Under the pieces are notes generated by a model. That model was not told the DNA's origin and ran no database searches. It saw nothing but the letters and a program-made list of their open reading frames with translations. The position numbers and the translations under genes are program-made. Below are positions 7,653 to 16,669 of a DNA stretch of 64,000 nucleotides, one piece after another. This DNA is from JAKFEW01 sp036675505. GTDB taxonomy: Bacteria; Cyanobacteriota; Sericytochromatia; S15B-MN24; JAQBPE01. Each line of letters begins with the position of its first letter. The stretch's first letter is position 1. The stretch is from contig JAKFEW010000143.1 of the NCBI GenBank assembly GCA_036675505.1, positions 124,001-188,000 on the forward strand, in the 5' to 3' direction.

Positions 7653-9647
7653 ATGTCGACCGAATCGCAGCCGATTTCCGCCATCGGCGCCTCGGGCAGC
7701 CCCAAACACCAAGGTCAAAAGCTCACCTGGTGGCTCGCCGCGGGCCTCGTCGGCGCCGACATCGGCACCTCGGTCTTCTACAGCACGGGCGTGCTCTACC
7801 CGATGGTGGGATTCGCCGCGCCGTTCTTCATCACGCTCGTCTGCGTCGCGATGTGGCTCTTCAAGATCGCCTACCAGGAAGGCTGTGCCGTCAGCCCGCT
7901 GAATGGCGGCGCGTACACGATGGTGCTGCAAACGATCGGTCGGCGCGCAGCGCTGATGGTCGGCTCGCTCACGATCCTTTCCTATCTGGCGACGGCCGTG
8001 GTGAGCGCGCTGTCGGGCGCGCTTTACGTCTCGTCGCTTTCGCCGGCACCCTGGTCGTCCTGGCAGGTGGTGGCGGTGGCCTCGATCCCGGTCGTGGGCT
8101 TCGCCTTGCTCAACCTGGTCGGCCTGAAGGAGTCCACCCGGGTCGTCTTCGCGATCGCGGCCTTCCACTTCGGCATGCTGATCGTGATGGATGTGTACGG
8201 GCTCTACCTCGCCTTCACGGAGGGCGCGCACTGGGGCCGGCTCACGTCGGGCTTCGGGGTGCTGGCGCCCCACGCGATCCTGATGGCCTTCGCGGCGGCC
8301 TTCCTCGGCATCACGGGCTTCGAGAGCGCAGCGCAGATCATCGAAGAGATCGAGCAGCCCACCTGGATCGCGATCCGCAAGATCTACCTCACGATCGTGG
8401 TCCTAGTGATGTTCACGAGCCCGGTTTCATCGATGCTTTGCATCGTGCTCCTCTCGGACGCCGACATCGAGAAGTACAAGAGCGCGTTCCTGTCCGGCCT
8501 CGCGGTCCGCGAAGGCGGGACCACGATGATGTACCTGCTCGTCGCGAATGCATGCCTCACCTTGTTCGCGGCCGTCAATACGGCCTTTGCGGGCGCCACG
8601 GGCCTGATGACCACGATGGGCAAGCAGGGCAACCTGCCCGCGATCGTGCTCCGGCAATGGGCCGGCGTCAGCCCGCACCTCAAGGGCTTCCCCTACGTCG
8701 CGCTGCCCTTCATGGCGCTCTGCCTGGTCATGCTGGCGGTCTTCCCGGGCTCCGTCGATCGCCTGGGCGAGGTCTACGGCATGGCCTTCCTCAGCGTCAT
8801 GGTCTGCTACTGCGCCGGCGTGATCCTGCTGCGCCTGCACCAGCCGGCCAAGGTAGCCCGCTCACCCTATGTGAGCCCCTGGTCGTTCGCCTGGCAGGAC
8901 AAGCGAATCCCGCTCGCACCGCTGATCGGCGGCGCCATCCTGTTCGTGGCGGCCACGATCCTCTTTCTGACGGCGCACCACGCGCGTGATCTGGGTCTAC
9001 AGCTGTTCCTCGGCGTGCTGCTCGTGATGGCCTTCTACCGGCTCGGCCAGGTCGAAACGCGCATGGTTCGCCTGCCCGATCTGCGGTTGGGCCTCGGCAA
9101 TTACCGCGGGATGGACAAGCTGCCAGACATGCCGACCTACGTGATCTGCACGACCCAGGTCTCGCCCCGCACGCTGGTCACCGAGATCAGCTACATCCTC
9201 AAGAAGTTCGGCGAGAACATCGAGATCGTGATCTTCCATGCCGAAGAACAGAGCGCGCCGCACGGCGTGGTGTCGGAGGGCCTGGAGCGGCTGATCTCGC
9301 AGCAGCTCGAGGAGTTCTACGAAGGCCGCGACCTGGTCCTCGCGGTGAAGGTGCTGCCGGGCAACCTGATCGAGGTGCTCACCGAATACAGCAAGACCCG
9401 GAAGTTCGAGCTCGTCTTCATCAGCACCGGCCACGACGAGGAGTCGAGCGAGGCGCTCCGCTCGCACCTCGCCAACGAGCTCAGCGTCGATGTCATCCGG
9501 CTCGATGAGTCCGTGCTGCCGAAGGGGCCCGGCGTCTGGTACACCCAGTGGTCCCAGGGACTCCGGCACCGGGACCGCAACTGGCACCCGGACGACGATT
9601 ACTCCTCACCGACCACCCGCGCCTACGAAGACGACCGCGACCAGTAA
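7653..9647 (+). CDS. APC-superfamily permease with C-terminal cytosolic domain, possible K+ transporter
   Basis: 664 residues. The N-terminal ~450 residues hold about 12 membrane helices of the amino acid-polyamine-organocation fold, beginning WWLAAGLVGADIGTSVFYST, with the unwound helix-one Gly-Thr-Ser. The last ~200 residues are soluble and alternate strands and helices (from MPTYVICTTQVSPRTLVTE), resembling a USP-like domain. KimA-type K+/H+ symporters combine an APC core with such a tail, and the two RCK genes immediately upstream point to K+ rather than amino acid transport; this is inference. It could equally be an amino acid permease. It closes the operon. Confidence 0.75.
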   Translation: MSTESQPISAIGASGSPKHQGQKLTWWLAAGLVGADIGTSVFYSTGVLYPMVGFAAPFFITLVCVAMWLFKIAYQEGCAVSPLNGGAYTMVLQTIGRRAALMVGSLTILSYLATAVVSALSGALYVSSLSPAPWSSWQVVAVASIPVVGFALLNLVGLKESTRVVFAIAAFHFGMLIVMDVYGLYLAFTEGAHWGRLTSGFGVLAPHAILMAFAAAFLGITGFESAAQIIEEIEQPTWIAIRKIYLTIVVLVMFTSPVSSMLCIVLLSDADIEKYKSAFLSGLAVREGGTTMMYLLVANACLTLFAAVNTAFAGATGLMTTMGKQGNLPAIVLRQWAGVSPHLKGFPYVALPFMALCLVMLAVFPGSVDRLGEVYGMAFLSVMVCYCAGVILLRLHQPAKVARSPYVSPWSFAWQDKRIPLAPLIGGAILFVAATILFLTAHHARDLGLQLFLGVLLVMAFYRLGQVETRMVRLPDLRLGLGNYRGMDKLPDMPTYVICTTQVSPRTLVTEISYILKKFGENIEIVIFHAEEQSAPHGVVSEGLERLISQQLEEFYEGRDLVLAVKVLPGNLIEVLTEYSKTRKFELVFISTGHDEESSEALRSHLANELSVDVIRLDESVLPKGPGVWYTQWSQGLRHRDRNWHPDDDYSSPTTRAYEDDRDQ

Positions 9648-9736
9648 GCCGCCTAACAAGGTTGTCGGAATCGCCGTTTGAAGCCGCCCGCTCGCCACTT
9701 ACCATCGAGATGGCGGAATTTGCGGAGACGGCGACG

Positions 9737-10390
9737 ATGGCACGGCGGGTATCGCGAGTAGCCTGGTTGACGGTGATCGTCGCTTTCGCCATGAGCAATT
9801 TGGCCACGCCAGCCCTGGCGCAACCAGAGGACGAAGGCACCACGCGGCGCTTTCGCATTCACGCGCCAGGCGAGCCGGCCTCCGCCAGGGGCTTCGACAA
9901 CCTGCGCTTCGGCCTGACCCAGTTCATCGATCCCGCCATCGCCGGGCTCTTCGCGGAACGAGGCGCCGTGGTGATCGGGTTCGATTACCACCTCGGCGGC
10001 GGCTGGGCGCTCGGACTGGATTCGCAAAACTTGTACAAGGATTGGGGCGAGTCGAGCTATTTCCTCAGTGTGACGCCGATACAGGCCAAGTATCGCCTGG
10101 GCGTGGCGCTCGGCGGCGACGCGCTCATCCCGTTCGCGACGGCGGGCGCAGGCCCCACCTTGATGACCCTGCTCGGCGGAGGCTCGCCGCAGATCGGTTT
10201 GGGCCTCGGCGGCACCATCGGCGTCGGCGTGATGCTTCAAGAGGCGGTGGCGATCGAGGTCACGGCCAACATGGGGCGGGTCGGCGCGGTCCCCTACCAG
10301 GGGCTTGCGCTGAGGATCGGCACGGCATTCGGCTCGTTGGGCGGGATTCAGCTTCCGACGACGCCATCAGGAGGACCCCCAGGTGATTGA
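9737..10390 (+). CDS. Exported beta-rich protein, probable outer-membrane barrel
   Basis: 217 residues from the ATG at 9737, which gives a clean signal peptide (MARRVSRVAW, hydrophobic core, ATPALA then QPEDEG). An in-frame ATG at 9710 would add nine residues. The mature part alternates short hydrophobic and Gly-rich strands (YHLGGGWALGL, KYRLGVALGG, IGLGLGGTIGVGVML), as in 8-10-strand outer-membrane barrels, but it ends in a Gly/Pro tail rather than a terminal Phe. No family recognised. It overlaps the following PEGA-TPR gene by 8 nt, so the two products are probably made together and may act at the same envelope site. Confidence 0.7.
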   Translation: MARRVSRVAWLTVIVAFAMSNLATPALAQPEDEGTTRRFRIHAPGEPASARGFDNLRFGLTQFIDPAIAGLFAERGAVVIGFDYHLGGGWALGLDSQNLYKDWGESSYFLSVTPIQAKYRLGVALGGDALIPFATAGAGPTLMTLLGGGSPQIGLGLGGTIGVGVMLQEAVAIEVTANMGRVGAVPYQGLALRIGTAFGSLGGIQLPTTPSGGPPGD

Positions 10391-11720
10391 AGCCAAGCGC
10401 GTGTTCCTGACAGGTCTCGTGGCCTGGCTGTCGGCCGCTTCGCCCGCGACCGCCGGCGGCATGGCCTGGCTGCAATCCCGGCCGTCGGGCGCGGTGGTGC
10501 TGCTCGATGGTCGCTATGCAGGCGTCACGCCGTACCGGCGGGAGCTGCCGGCCGGTATGTACAACGTAAGCTTGAACTCGCGCGGCTTCAAGGCCAAGGC
10601 CTTCCGAATCCGCGTGGCTGAGCGTCGGACGACGAAAGTCGCCTTGAGCCTGACGGCGACGGCCCGCCTCGCGGACGTGGCGCAACGGCAGGCGGCGGCG
10701 AGCCGCCGCGAACGCGCGCGGGCTGCCGCGGCTCGCGCGGCCAGACAGGCGGCCACCGCGCAGCGGACCCGTTTGCTCGCGAAAGCCGGGAGGGAGGCGC
10801 GCATCAGGTCGCGCGTGTCGGTCGCGGCCCAGGCCACGGCCCAGGCGAGTGCCACTCGCAAGGCCGGGCGGCCGAGTCTTCCGGTCCCGGCGGCGAGAGC
10901 GGCGGAGCGACCGCCAGCAGCGCAGGCACTGATCGCGCCGATCACCGCCGCCGCCGTGGTCCTCCCGCTCGGGGACCTCGCGGACCTCGCACCCGAGTGG
11001 ACGCTGGGCCCGGATGCGCCGGCGCCGGCCTCGCCGTTGCAGGACATGGAAGGCTGGCTGATCTTGCTCGGCGGGCTGGTCCTCGGTGGGCTGGTGTTGG
11101 GTGGCCGTAAGCTGCTCGCGACACCGCTCGCCACGCCCGAGCCCATGCCCCTCGCCACCTGGCGCGCGGGTGAGGGCGCGGACCCGACCGCCGTCGCGGC
11201 CTTACGTCTCGGCTGTTGGGAGGCCGCAGCCCAGACCATCGAGGATGCCATGACGGAAAGCACCCCCACGAATTGGCAGGCCTACAACCTCGGCGTGGCC
11301 CGCCAGCGGCAGGGGCGCGTCGCCGATGCCGAGCGCGCGTATCGGGCGGCCCTCGCGGTCAACCCGAATGATCGCGACGCGGGGTTCAACCTGGCGAACG
11401 CGTTGGAGGAGCAAGACGATCATGCCGCCGCGGTGATCGCCTATCGCGACGTGCTCGACCGTCGGCCGGAAGATCTCGGCGCGCTCGTCAACCTCGCGCT
11501 GCTCTACGAGACGATCGGCATGGTCGCCGAGGCCGCCGAGACCTGGGCCTGCGCCGAGAAGGCCGCGCCGCGCGGCACCGCCATCAAGTCTGCCGCGGCC
11601 AACGAGTCTGCCCGCCTGCAGGCTTCCCGATCCTTCGCCAGGATCTCCTTCAAGCGCATCACGGCTTCATCCTTGGGGCTGGGCACGGGCAAGACGTCCT
11701 CCGGGCGGACCTGGGGCTGA
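10383..11720 (+). CDS. PEGA-domain and TPR-repeat membrane protein
   Basis: 445 residues with a GTG start inside the previous gene (good AGGA upstream). Order: signal-like segment (1-24), PEGA domain (about 27-92: LQSRPSGAVVLLDGRYAGVT, then PAGMYNVSLNSRGF), a long Ala/Arg-rich region (95-165), a Pro/Ala linker, one membrane helix (about 222-242, GWLILLGGLVLGG repeated hydrophobics) and three TPR units (about 275-400, e.g. YNLGVARQRQGRVADAERAY). PEGA is a surface-layer-like adhesion fold and TPRs bind proteins. If the first segment is cleaved, PEGA is periplasmic and the TPRs cytosolic. The role is unknown; coupling to the barrel-like protein suggests envelope assembly. Confidence 0.75.
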   Translation: MIEAKRVFLTGLVAWLSAASPATAGGMAWLQSRPSGAVVLLDGRYAGVTPYRRELPAGMYNVSLNSRGFKAKAFRIRVAERRTTKVALSLTATARLADVAQRQAAASRRERARAAAARAARQAATAQRTRLLAKAGREARIRSRVSVAAQATAQASATRKAGRPSLPVPAARAAERPPAAQALIAPITAAAVVLPLGDLADLAPEWTLGPDAPAPASPLQDMEGWLILLGGLVLGGLVLGGRKLLATPLATPEPMPLATWRAGEGADPTAVAALRLGCWEAAAQTIEDAMTESTPTNWQAYNLGVARQRQGRVADAERAYRAALAVNPNDRDAGFNLANALEEQDDHAAAVIAYRDVLDRRPEDLGALVNLALLYETIGMVAEAAETWACAEKAAPRGTAIKSAAANESARLQASRSFARISFKRITASSLGLGTGKTSSGRTWG

Positions 11721-11746
11721 ACGCCTGGATCGTAGCCTCCGCGGGG

Positions 11747-11783
11747 GGCGGCCGGATGTGACGCGCGCTACGTCACGGCCGCC
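11747..11783. terminator. Bidirectional terminator between convergent genes
   Basis: GGCGGCC at 11747-11753 pairs with GGCCGCC at 11777-11783, and GTGACG with CGTCAC inside, separated by a small bulge and a 7-nt loop. It sits between the convergent PEGA-TPR and lptA stops. Confidence 0.6.
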
Positions 11784-11789
11784 CTGCCC

Positions 11790-13052
11790 TCACTTTTCGG
11801 TATCGTTGACGTCGAACTCGGCCTCGACGCGGTCCTTGCCGTCGGGCGCCGGCGAGCCCTTCTTGTCCTTGTCTTTGTCCTTGTTCTTGTCGGGGACGTC
11901 GAACTCCGTCTGCACCTGAGTCTCGCCGCCGCTGAAGGCCTCGAAAACCTCGGTCTTCGTGTTGAAGACCGCCCTGGTGGCCGTGAGCCAGTCGCCGTTG
12001 GCCTGCTGGATGCGCACGTTGTCGGTCATCGTGATCGTGTCGTTACGGTCCGAGAATACGGCCTTGCGTCCGGTGGCGACCTTGCCCTTCTGCTCGATGC
12101 GCACCAGCTTGCCGGTGGCGACGGCGTCGCTGGTCTTGTTGTCGATCACGAGCTTGTCGCACCACAGTGTCGCACGCTCGCGCAGCGCCTCGTCGCGGGC
12201 CTCGTCCGGCTCGTCGGCCTCCACGATGCCCTCCTTCACGAGCCAGTTGCCGTTGATCTGGACGACCTTCACGTTGCCGTCGAGCGTCGTCTCGTCCTTG
12301 GCGTTGTCCATGAAAGCGGAGTCGCCCCAGGACTTCTTCTTCCCGTTGATGATCACGACGCTCCGCTTGAAGTGAGCGTCCTTCCTGGACGTCCAGTACT
12401 CGAGCTCTTCGCTGGTGATGACCGTGTCTTCCTTCTTGATGGCGGCCTGGATTTTTTCCTTCTTGGCCGGCCCCTTGGGCTTGGCGCGCGGGTTCTTCAC
12501 GCGCACGAAGCGCACGTCGCCCTCCGCGATCAGGCGCTTCTCCTTGTGGAAGGTCGTCATACGCTTGGAGTCGAGCAACGTGGGAGGCTCTTCCGCCTTC
12601 TGCTGCACGACCTTGACCGGCTGGTTCATGTACGAAATCTTGGCGCCCTGGTCGAACTGGACCTCCTGCGTGCGGATCGTCGTGTCTTCCTGGACGATCA
12701 CCACGTTGCCGGTGCAGAGCGCTGTCTTGCCCTTGCGGTCGTACTTCATGTAGTCCGACGTGATGTGGATACGTTCGTCCTTCTTGCCCTTGGCCGCCTT
12801 CGGCTTCGCAACGGGCTTGGACCTGGCGGCAGGTTTAGGCTTGGAACCAGGCCTGGGCTTCGCGCCTGGCCTGGCTGTCGGCTTCGGACCCGTCGCGGGC
12901 TTCGGACTCGTCGCAGTCGTCGGACTCGTCGCAGGCGTCGGGCTCGTCGCAGGCGTCGGGCTCGCGGGCGCCGCCACGCTCGCCGGCGCGACGAGCGCGA
13001 GCGAGCATACGAGCGCGAGCGGCCAGGTCAGGCTTGCCAGGGCGGATTTCAC
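11790..13052 (-). CDS. lptA: LptA/OstA-like periplasmic LPS-transport protein
   Basis: 420 residues from the GTG that overlaps the lptC stop (GTGA). A signal peptide (hydrophobic LPLALVCSLALVAPASVAA) is followed by a ~70-residue linker of Pro/Ala/Thr/Lys repeats (TSPTPATSPTTATSPKPAT), then OstA-type beta-jellyroll repeats: DYMKYDRKGKTALCTGNVVI, YWTSRKDAHFKRSVVIING, KLVIDNKTSDAVATGKLVRI. The C-terminus is acidic and Lys-rich. LptA forms the periplasmic bridge carrying LPS from LptC to LptD. At 420 residues it is over twice the E. coli LptA length, with roughly twice as many OstA-like units, so one copy might span the periplasm. Confidence 0.85.
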   Translation of the reverse strand: MKSALASLTWPLALVCSLALVAPASVAAPASPTPATSPTPATSPTTATSPKPATGPKPTARPGAKPRPGSKPKPAARSKPVAKPKAAKGKKDERIHITSDYMKYDRKGKTALCTGNVVIVQEDTTIRTQEVQFDQGAKISYMNQPVKVVQQKAEEPPTLLDSKRMTTFHKEKRLIAEGDVRFVRVKNPRAKPKGPAKKEKIQAAIKKEDTVITSEELEYWTSRKDAHFKRSVVIINGKKKSWGDSAFMDNAKDETTLDGNVKVVQINGNWLVKEGIVEADEPDEARDEALRERATLWCDKLVIDNKTSDAVATGKLVRIEQKGKVATGRKAVFSDRNDTITMTDNVRIQQANGDWLTATRAVFNTKTEVFEAFSGGETQVQTEFDVPDKNKDKDKDKKGSPAPDGKDRVEAEFDVNDTEK

Positions 13053-13732
13053 AGCTTTTCTTCTTCCTTCACTTCGGTCTTGAAGTCTACATGGCCCTTG
13101 AGCTCGAAGACCTCGGCCTCGGTGTTCGCCTCGAGCGTGTCGCCCTTGATGTCGGTGCCGTCCTTCATCTTGATGACGACAGGCTTGGGCATGTGGACCC
13201 GCTTGGTGCGCGATTTGTACTCGACCCGCTCGGTCTTGATGACGTCCTTGTCCTCGGTGGTGATGACGGCGTGACCATCCATCTCGAGGTCCTCGGTGAA
13301 CGAGTCGAACCGCGCCTTGTCGGCTTTCCAGTCCATGCTCTTCACCTTCTCGGTGGGTTCGCCCTCCTTGGCGCGCCAGTCCTTGAGGTTGAGGAAGCGG
13401 CCGGTCGGATCCGGGTCGAAATACGTGTAGCGGCCGTCCTTGCTGAGCGCCACCTTCGGCGAGTTGATCACCCAGCGTTGCACGCCCTTCTGGCGGCCCT
13501 GCATGGTGACGTCGGCGAACTGGATCTCGATGTTTTGCTCGAGCTGGATGGCGGCCGGCAGCAGCGGATCCGCCTGGCCGGCCTGTTGGCGCTGGCGCGT
13601 GATGAAGATGGTCCCCACCAACACGGCGATGGCGAGCAGGTAAATCGGCCAGGCGCGCAGCCAGCCAGGCAGCTGCCGCCGCGGTTTGGGCGGCGGCTTC
13701 AGGCCGGGCGGGTTCGTTTGCGTCGCGTCCAT
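13049..13732 (-). CDS. lptC: LptC, LPS export membrane-anchored protein
   Basis: 227 residues. A short Pro-rich cytoplasmic N-terminus, one membrane helix (about 27-46, AWPIYLLAIAVLVGTIFI) and a periplasmic beta-jellyroll with the LptC-type NIEIQFADVTM and GDTLEANTEAEVFELKGHVD end. LptC receives LPS from the LptB2FG motor and hands it to LptA, which is encoded next with a GTGA overlap. Its start lies 34 nt inside the 3' end of lnt, so all three genes are on one transcript. It is a little longer than E. coli LptC (191 residues). Confidence 0.87.
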   Translation of the reverse strand: MDATQTNPPGLKPPPKPRRQLPGWLRAWPIYLLAIAVLVGTIFITRQRQQAGQADPLLPAAIQLEQNIEIQFADVTMQGRQKGVQRWVINSPKVALSKDGRYTYFDPDPTGRFLNLKDWRAKEGEPTEKVKSMDWKADKARFDSFTEDLEMDGHAVITTEDKDVIKTERVEYKSRTKRVHMPKPVVIKMKDGTDIKGDTLEANTEAEVFELKGHVDFKTEVKEEEKL

Positions 13733-15345
13733 CGAAGACCCAAAAAGCCGAGGAAACCGAAGCTCGCGAGCACGCTGGCCCAGTCGGCCCAGCGGGTGTA
13801 CGGCGTGAGTTCCCGCAGGGGAGCGGCGCGGCCCACGAGGGACGCGTCCTGGTAGACACCTGTCTGCGCCACGATGTTCCCGGTCGGCTCGATCACGGCG
13901 CTGATGCCTGTGTTTGCGGCGCGCAGCACCCAGCGGCGGTTCTCGACGGCACGCAGCGCGGCGTGTGCGAGCAGCACCCGCGGCGCTGTGGTGTCCTTGT
14001 ACCAGGCGTCGTTCGTGACGAGCGCGATCACCTCGGCGCCCTTGAGCACGGCAGGCCGCACCGCGTCCGGGAAGATGCCGTCGTAGCAGACGCCGGCACC
14101 GATCTTGGCGAACGGCAGGTCGAAGACGTGCGGATCGACGCCGGGGAAGTAGTCATGGCCGACGATGTTCATCGCGAGCACGAAGGCCGGCATATACGAG
14201 CGGGCGGGCACGTATTCGCCGTAGGGCACGAGGTGGCGCTTGTAGTCGAAGCCCATCAGGTTGCCCGCCGGGTCGATCACGGTGACCGCGTTGAAGAGCT
14301 TGAGGTCGGTGCCCTGGCCCTCCCAATCGAGCGTGCCGAACATCAGGTGGCGTTTCTGCGTGGCGGCGTCCTGCTTCAAGCGATCCAACAGGCGCGGGTT
14401 GTTGCGCAGGAACTCGGGCATCGCCGTCTCGGGCCACAGCACGAGATCCGTGCCGGGCTTGGCGGCCGTCAGGTTGGCGTACTTGTCGGCCATCTTGAAG
14501 ATGGCATCCTTCTCGCGCGTCCACTTGTCGGAGCCCGCGATGTTGCCCTGCACGATGGTGGTCGAAAAGGTGGTCGCGGGCAGCGGCTGCGCCAACTTGA
14601 ACGCGCCGTAGCCGAGCACCAGGCCGAACACGGCGAGCGAGGCGCCGAGGGGTGCCCAGCGGGCGCGCGGGCTGGTATTGGCCGCGTCGCGGTGGGCGAT
14701 TGCGAGGGCGATCGCCCCGTTCATCGCCACCACCAGGCCGGCCAGCGGGAACGGCCCGACGAGGTCGAGCACCTGGATCACCGGCAAGTAACGTGCCTGG
14801 CTGAGTGCGAGGTTGCCCCAGGTGAAGCCGAACGTGCCGAGGCTGGTGATCCACTCGAGCGCGGTCCAGCCCAGCGCCAGCGCCAGCACATGGTGCCAGC
14901 TCGGCTGCGACCAGACGCGCGTGATCCAGCCGAACAGCGCGCCGAAGATCAGCAACTGCACCACCATAGCGCTCGAGGCCAGGAGCCAGGCGCCGGTGAC
15001 GATGCCGAGGCTCGCGACTTCCGAGAAGCCGAGCCAGGTGAGCGGGTGCATCATCAGGAACCAATAGAGCAGCGTGAGGTAGAAGCCCGCGCCCATGGTG
15101 CCGAAGATCGCCATCATGCCGCGCCGGTGGCGCGGCTTGAAGGCCACGAGGCAAAACGGCACGAGCGCGATCCAGGCGAGCCAGCCCTGATCGACGCCCG
15201 GGAACGCCAACGCGAGCAAGACCCCGGAAAGGGCCGCCCACCCGAGGTCGCGCCGCTCGACATGCACCGGGGCCGGCAAATCGGCGGGGTGAGGCGCATG
15301 GGCGGGCGCGGGTATGGCGCCTGAGATGGTTGTGGGCTCGGTCAT
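13699..15345 (-). CDS. lnt: Apolipoprotein N-acyltransferase
   Basis: 548 residues from the ATG at 15345, which has an AGGAGG site; longer frames upstream lack one. About eight N-terminal membrane helices are followed by a periplasmic nitrilase-like domain. The catalytic triad is in place: Glu306 (LVLWPETAMPEF), Lys369 (FDYKRHLVPYGEY) and Cys420 (GAGVCYDGIFPD), with spacing close to E. coli E267/K335/C387. It adds the third acyl chain to lipoproteins, fitting the many lipobox proteins at 51-64 kb. A perfect TATAAT promoter lies about 105 nt upstream. Coupling of lnt to lptC-lptA joins lipoprotein maturation with LPS export in one operon. Confidence 0.93.
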   Translation of the reverse strand: MTEPTTISGAIPAPAHAPHPADLPAPVHVERRDLGWAALSGVLLALAFPGVDQGWLAWIALVPFCLVAFKPRHRRGMMAIFGTMGAGFYLTLLYWFLMMHPLTWLGFSEVASLGIVTGAWLLASSAMVVQLLIFGALFGWITRVWSQPSWHHVLALALGWTALEWITSLGTFGFTWGNLALSQARYLPVIQVLDLVGPFPLAGLVVAMNGAIALAIAHRDAANTSPRARWAPLGASLAVFGLVLGYGAFKLAQPLPATTFSTTIVQGNIAGSDKWTREKDAIFKMADKYANLTAAKPGTDLVLWPETAMPEFLRNNPRLLDRLKQDAATQKRHLMFGTLDWEGQGTDLKLFNAVTVIDPAGNLMGFDYKRHLVPYGEYVPARSYMPAFVLAMNIVGHDYFPGVDPHVFDLPFAKIGAGVCYDGIFPDAVRPAVLKGAEVIALVTNDAWYKDTTAPRVLLAHAALRAVENRRWVLRAANTGISAVIEPTGNIVAQTGVYQDASLVGRAAPLRELTPYTRWADWASVLASFGFLGFLGLRWTRRKRTRPA

Positions 15346-15451
15346 GGGGCCTCCTGGGAACTTCGGCGGGGGGAACGGGTCGACCCCGAAAGGCCGCCAA
15401 CCTCGCTCGACCACCGGCGGGTGCGCCCGGTTCCAGGCTTTAGGCCGACGA

Positions 15452-15460
15452 ATTATACCA
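15452..15460 (-). promoter_or_regulatory. Extended -10 promoter of the lnt-lptC-lptA operon
   Basis: On the minus strand TGGTATAAT: a perfect TATAAT with the TGn extension. No good -35 is seen, as expected for extended -10 promoters. It implies a leader of about 100 nt before lnt and diverges from the lptF promoter 30 bp away. Confidence 0.65.
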
Positions 15461-15483
15461 TTGCTGAAGCACCTCAGCGGCTG

Positions 15484-15492
15484 TGCTAGCAT
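15484..15492 (+). promoter_or_regulatory. Extended -10 promoter of lptF
   Basis: TGCTAGCAT, an extended -10 (TGn-TAGCAT). It ends 10 nt before the chosen lptF ATG, so the leader would be only about 4 nt. Confidence 0.6.
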
Positions 15493-15502
15493 GAGGCCCC
15501 TT

Positions 15503-16579
15503 ATGCTCAAGATCCTCGACCGCTACATGCTGATGGAGCTGGTGAACCCCTTCCTGTTCGGGGTTTTCGGCTTCCTCATCGTGATGTTGCCGGCCCTGAT
15601 GTTCAACCTCACGGACCTGATCATCAAGGCCGGCGCGCCGCTCAAGGCGGTCGGCAAGCTCTTCGTCTACAACCTGCCGTACCTCACGGTGCTGGCCTTC
15701 CCGGTCGCCTTCCTGTTCGCGACGTTGCTCGCGATCGGCCGCATGACGAATGATTTCGAGATCATCGCGATGCGATCGTCGGGCGTGAGCCTCAAGCGCG
15801 TCATCACGCCGATCATGCTCACCTCCTTGCTGGTCTCGGCCGCCGCATTCACGCTCAACGAGACGGTCGTGCCGTACGCGAACAAGCAGATCAACAAGAC
15901 CATCCAGGAGATGACCAAGAACCTGGCCAAGCCGCCGATCAAGGAGAACACGTTCTTCCAGGGCACGGACAACCGGTACTTCTACATCAAGGAAGTCCGG
16001 AACGACGGCATCATGAAAGACGTCTTCATCTTCGACAAGACCAAGGACGGCTTGCCCCAGGTGATCCAGGCCGAGCGCGCCCGCTGGATCGGCAACGTCT
16101 GGCGCCTCGAGTTCGGCACGAACTACAAGTATGACCGCGACGGCTACATCGACTACGAGGTGGCCTTCAAGACGATGGACATCTCGATCAGCCTGAACAC
16201 GGCGGATCTCATCCCCGCGGGCCTCAACGCCCAGGAGATGTCCACCAAGCAGCTCTCGAACCAGCTCTCCGACCTCAAGAAATCCGGCGGCCCGACCCGC
16301 CAGATCGAGGTCCAGTACTGGAAGAAGTGGGCGGTGCCGCTGGCGAGCTTCTTCGCGGCGCTGATCGCGGCGCCCTTGGGCCTGATCTTCTCGCGCATGG
16401 GCGGCTACGTCGGCGTGGCCTTCTCGATCATCCTGGTCTTCATCTACTACGTGACGCTGCAGATCACGGAGGCCCTTGGGAACTTCGGGCACATTCCGCC
16501 CTTCTTCGGCGCGTGGACGTCCAACCTGATCTTCCTCGTGGTCGGCTCCTTCATGGTCTGGCGAATGGACCTCCGGTAG
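15503..16579 (+). CDS. lptF: LptF/LptG-family LPS export permease
   Basis: 358 residues. The start MLKILDRYMLMEL matches YjgP/YjgQ N-termini; an ATG at 15491 would add four residues but overlaps the -10. Three N-terminal helices (FLFGVFGFLIVMLPALMFNL onward), a periplasmic beta-domain (about 130-260) and three C-terminal helices (ASFFAALIAAPLGLIFSRMG) follow family order. With LptB it forms the LPS extraction motor. Only one permease gene is present here, so it may form a homodimer or a partner lies elsewhere. Divergent from lnt-lptC-lptA, which completes an LPS-export locus. Confidence 0.9.
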   Translation: MLKILDRYMLMELVNPFLFGVFGFLIVMLPALMFNLTDLIIKAGAPLKAVGKLFVYNLPYLTVLAFPVAFLFATLLAIGRMTNDFEIIAMRSSGVSLKRVITPIMLTSLLVSAAAFTLNETVVPYANKQINKTIQEMTKNLAKPPIKENTFFQGTDNRYFYIKEVRNDGIMKDVFIFDKTKDGLPQVIQAERARWIGNVWRLEFGTNYKYDRDGYIDYEVAFKTMDISISLNTADLIPAGLNAQEMSTKQLSNQLSDLKKSGGPTRQIEVQYWKKWAVPLASFFAALIAAPLGLIFSRMGGYVGVAFSIILVFIYYVTLQITEALGNFGHIPPFFGAWTSNLIFLVVGSFMVWRMDLR

Positions 16580-16669
16580 AAACATTTCGTCCTCGGAGCC
16601 TCCCGGTCGCCCGCTGGTGTAGCGCCGGTGAAGCCTTACGATGGAGGTCGACGGATAAGGAGGTGGGAC

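Noticed and set aside
13053..13859. In-frame extension of lptA through lptC
   Set aside because: The region codes for LptC in another frame; lptA has a signal peptide beginning at the GTG that overlaps the lptC stop.
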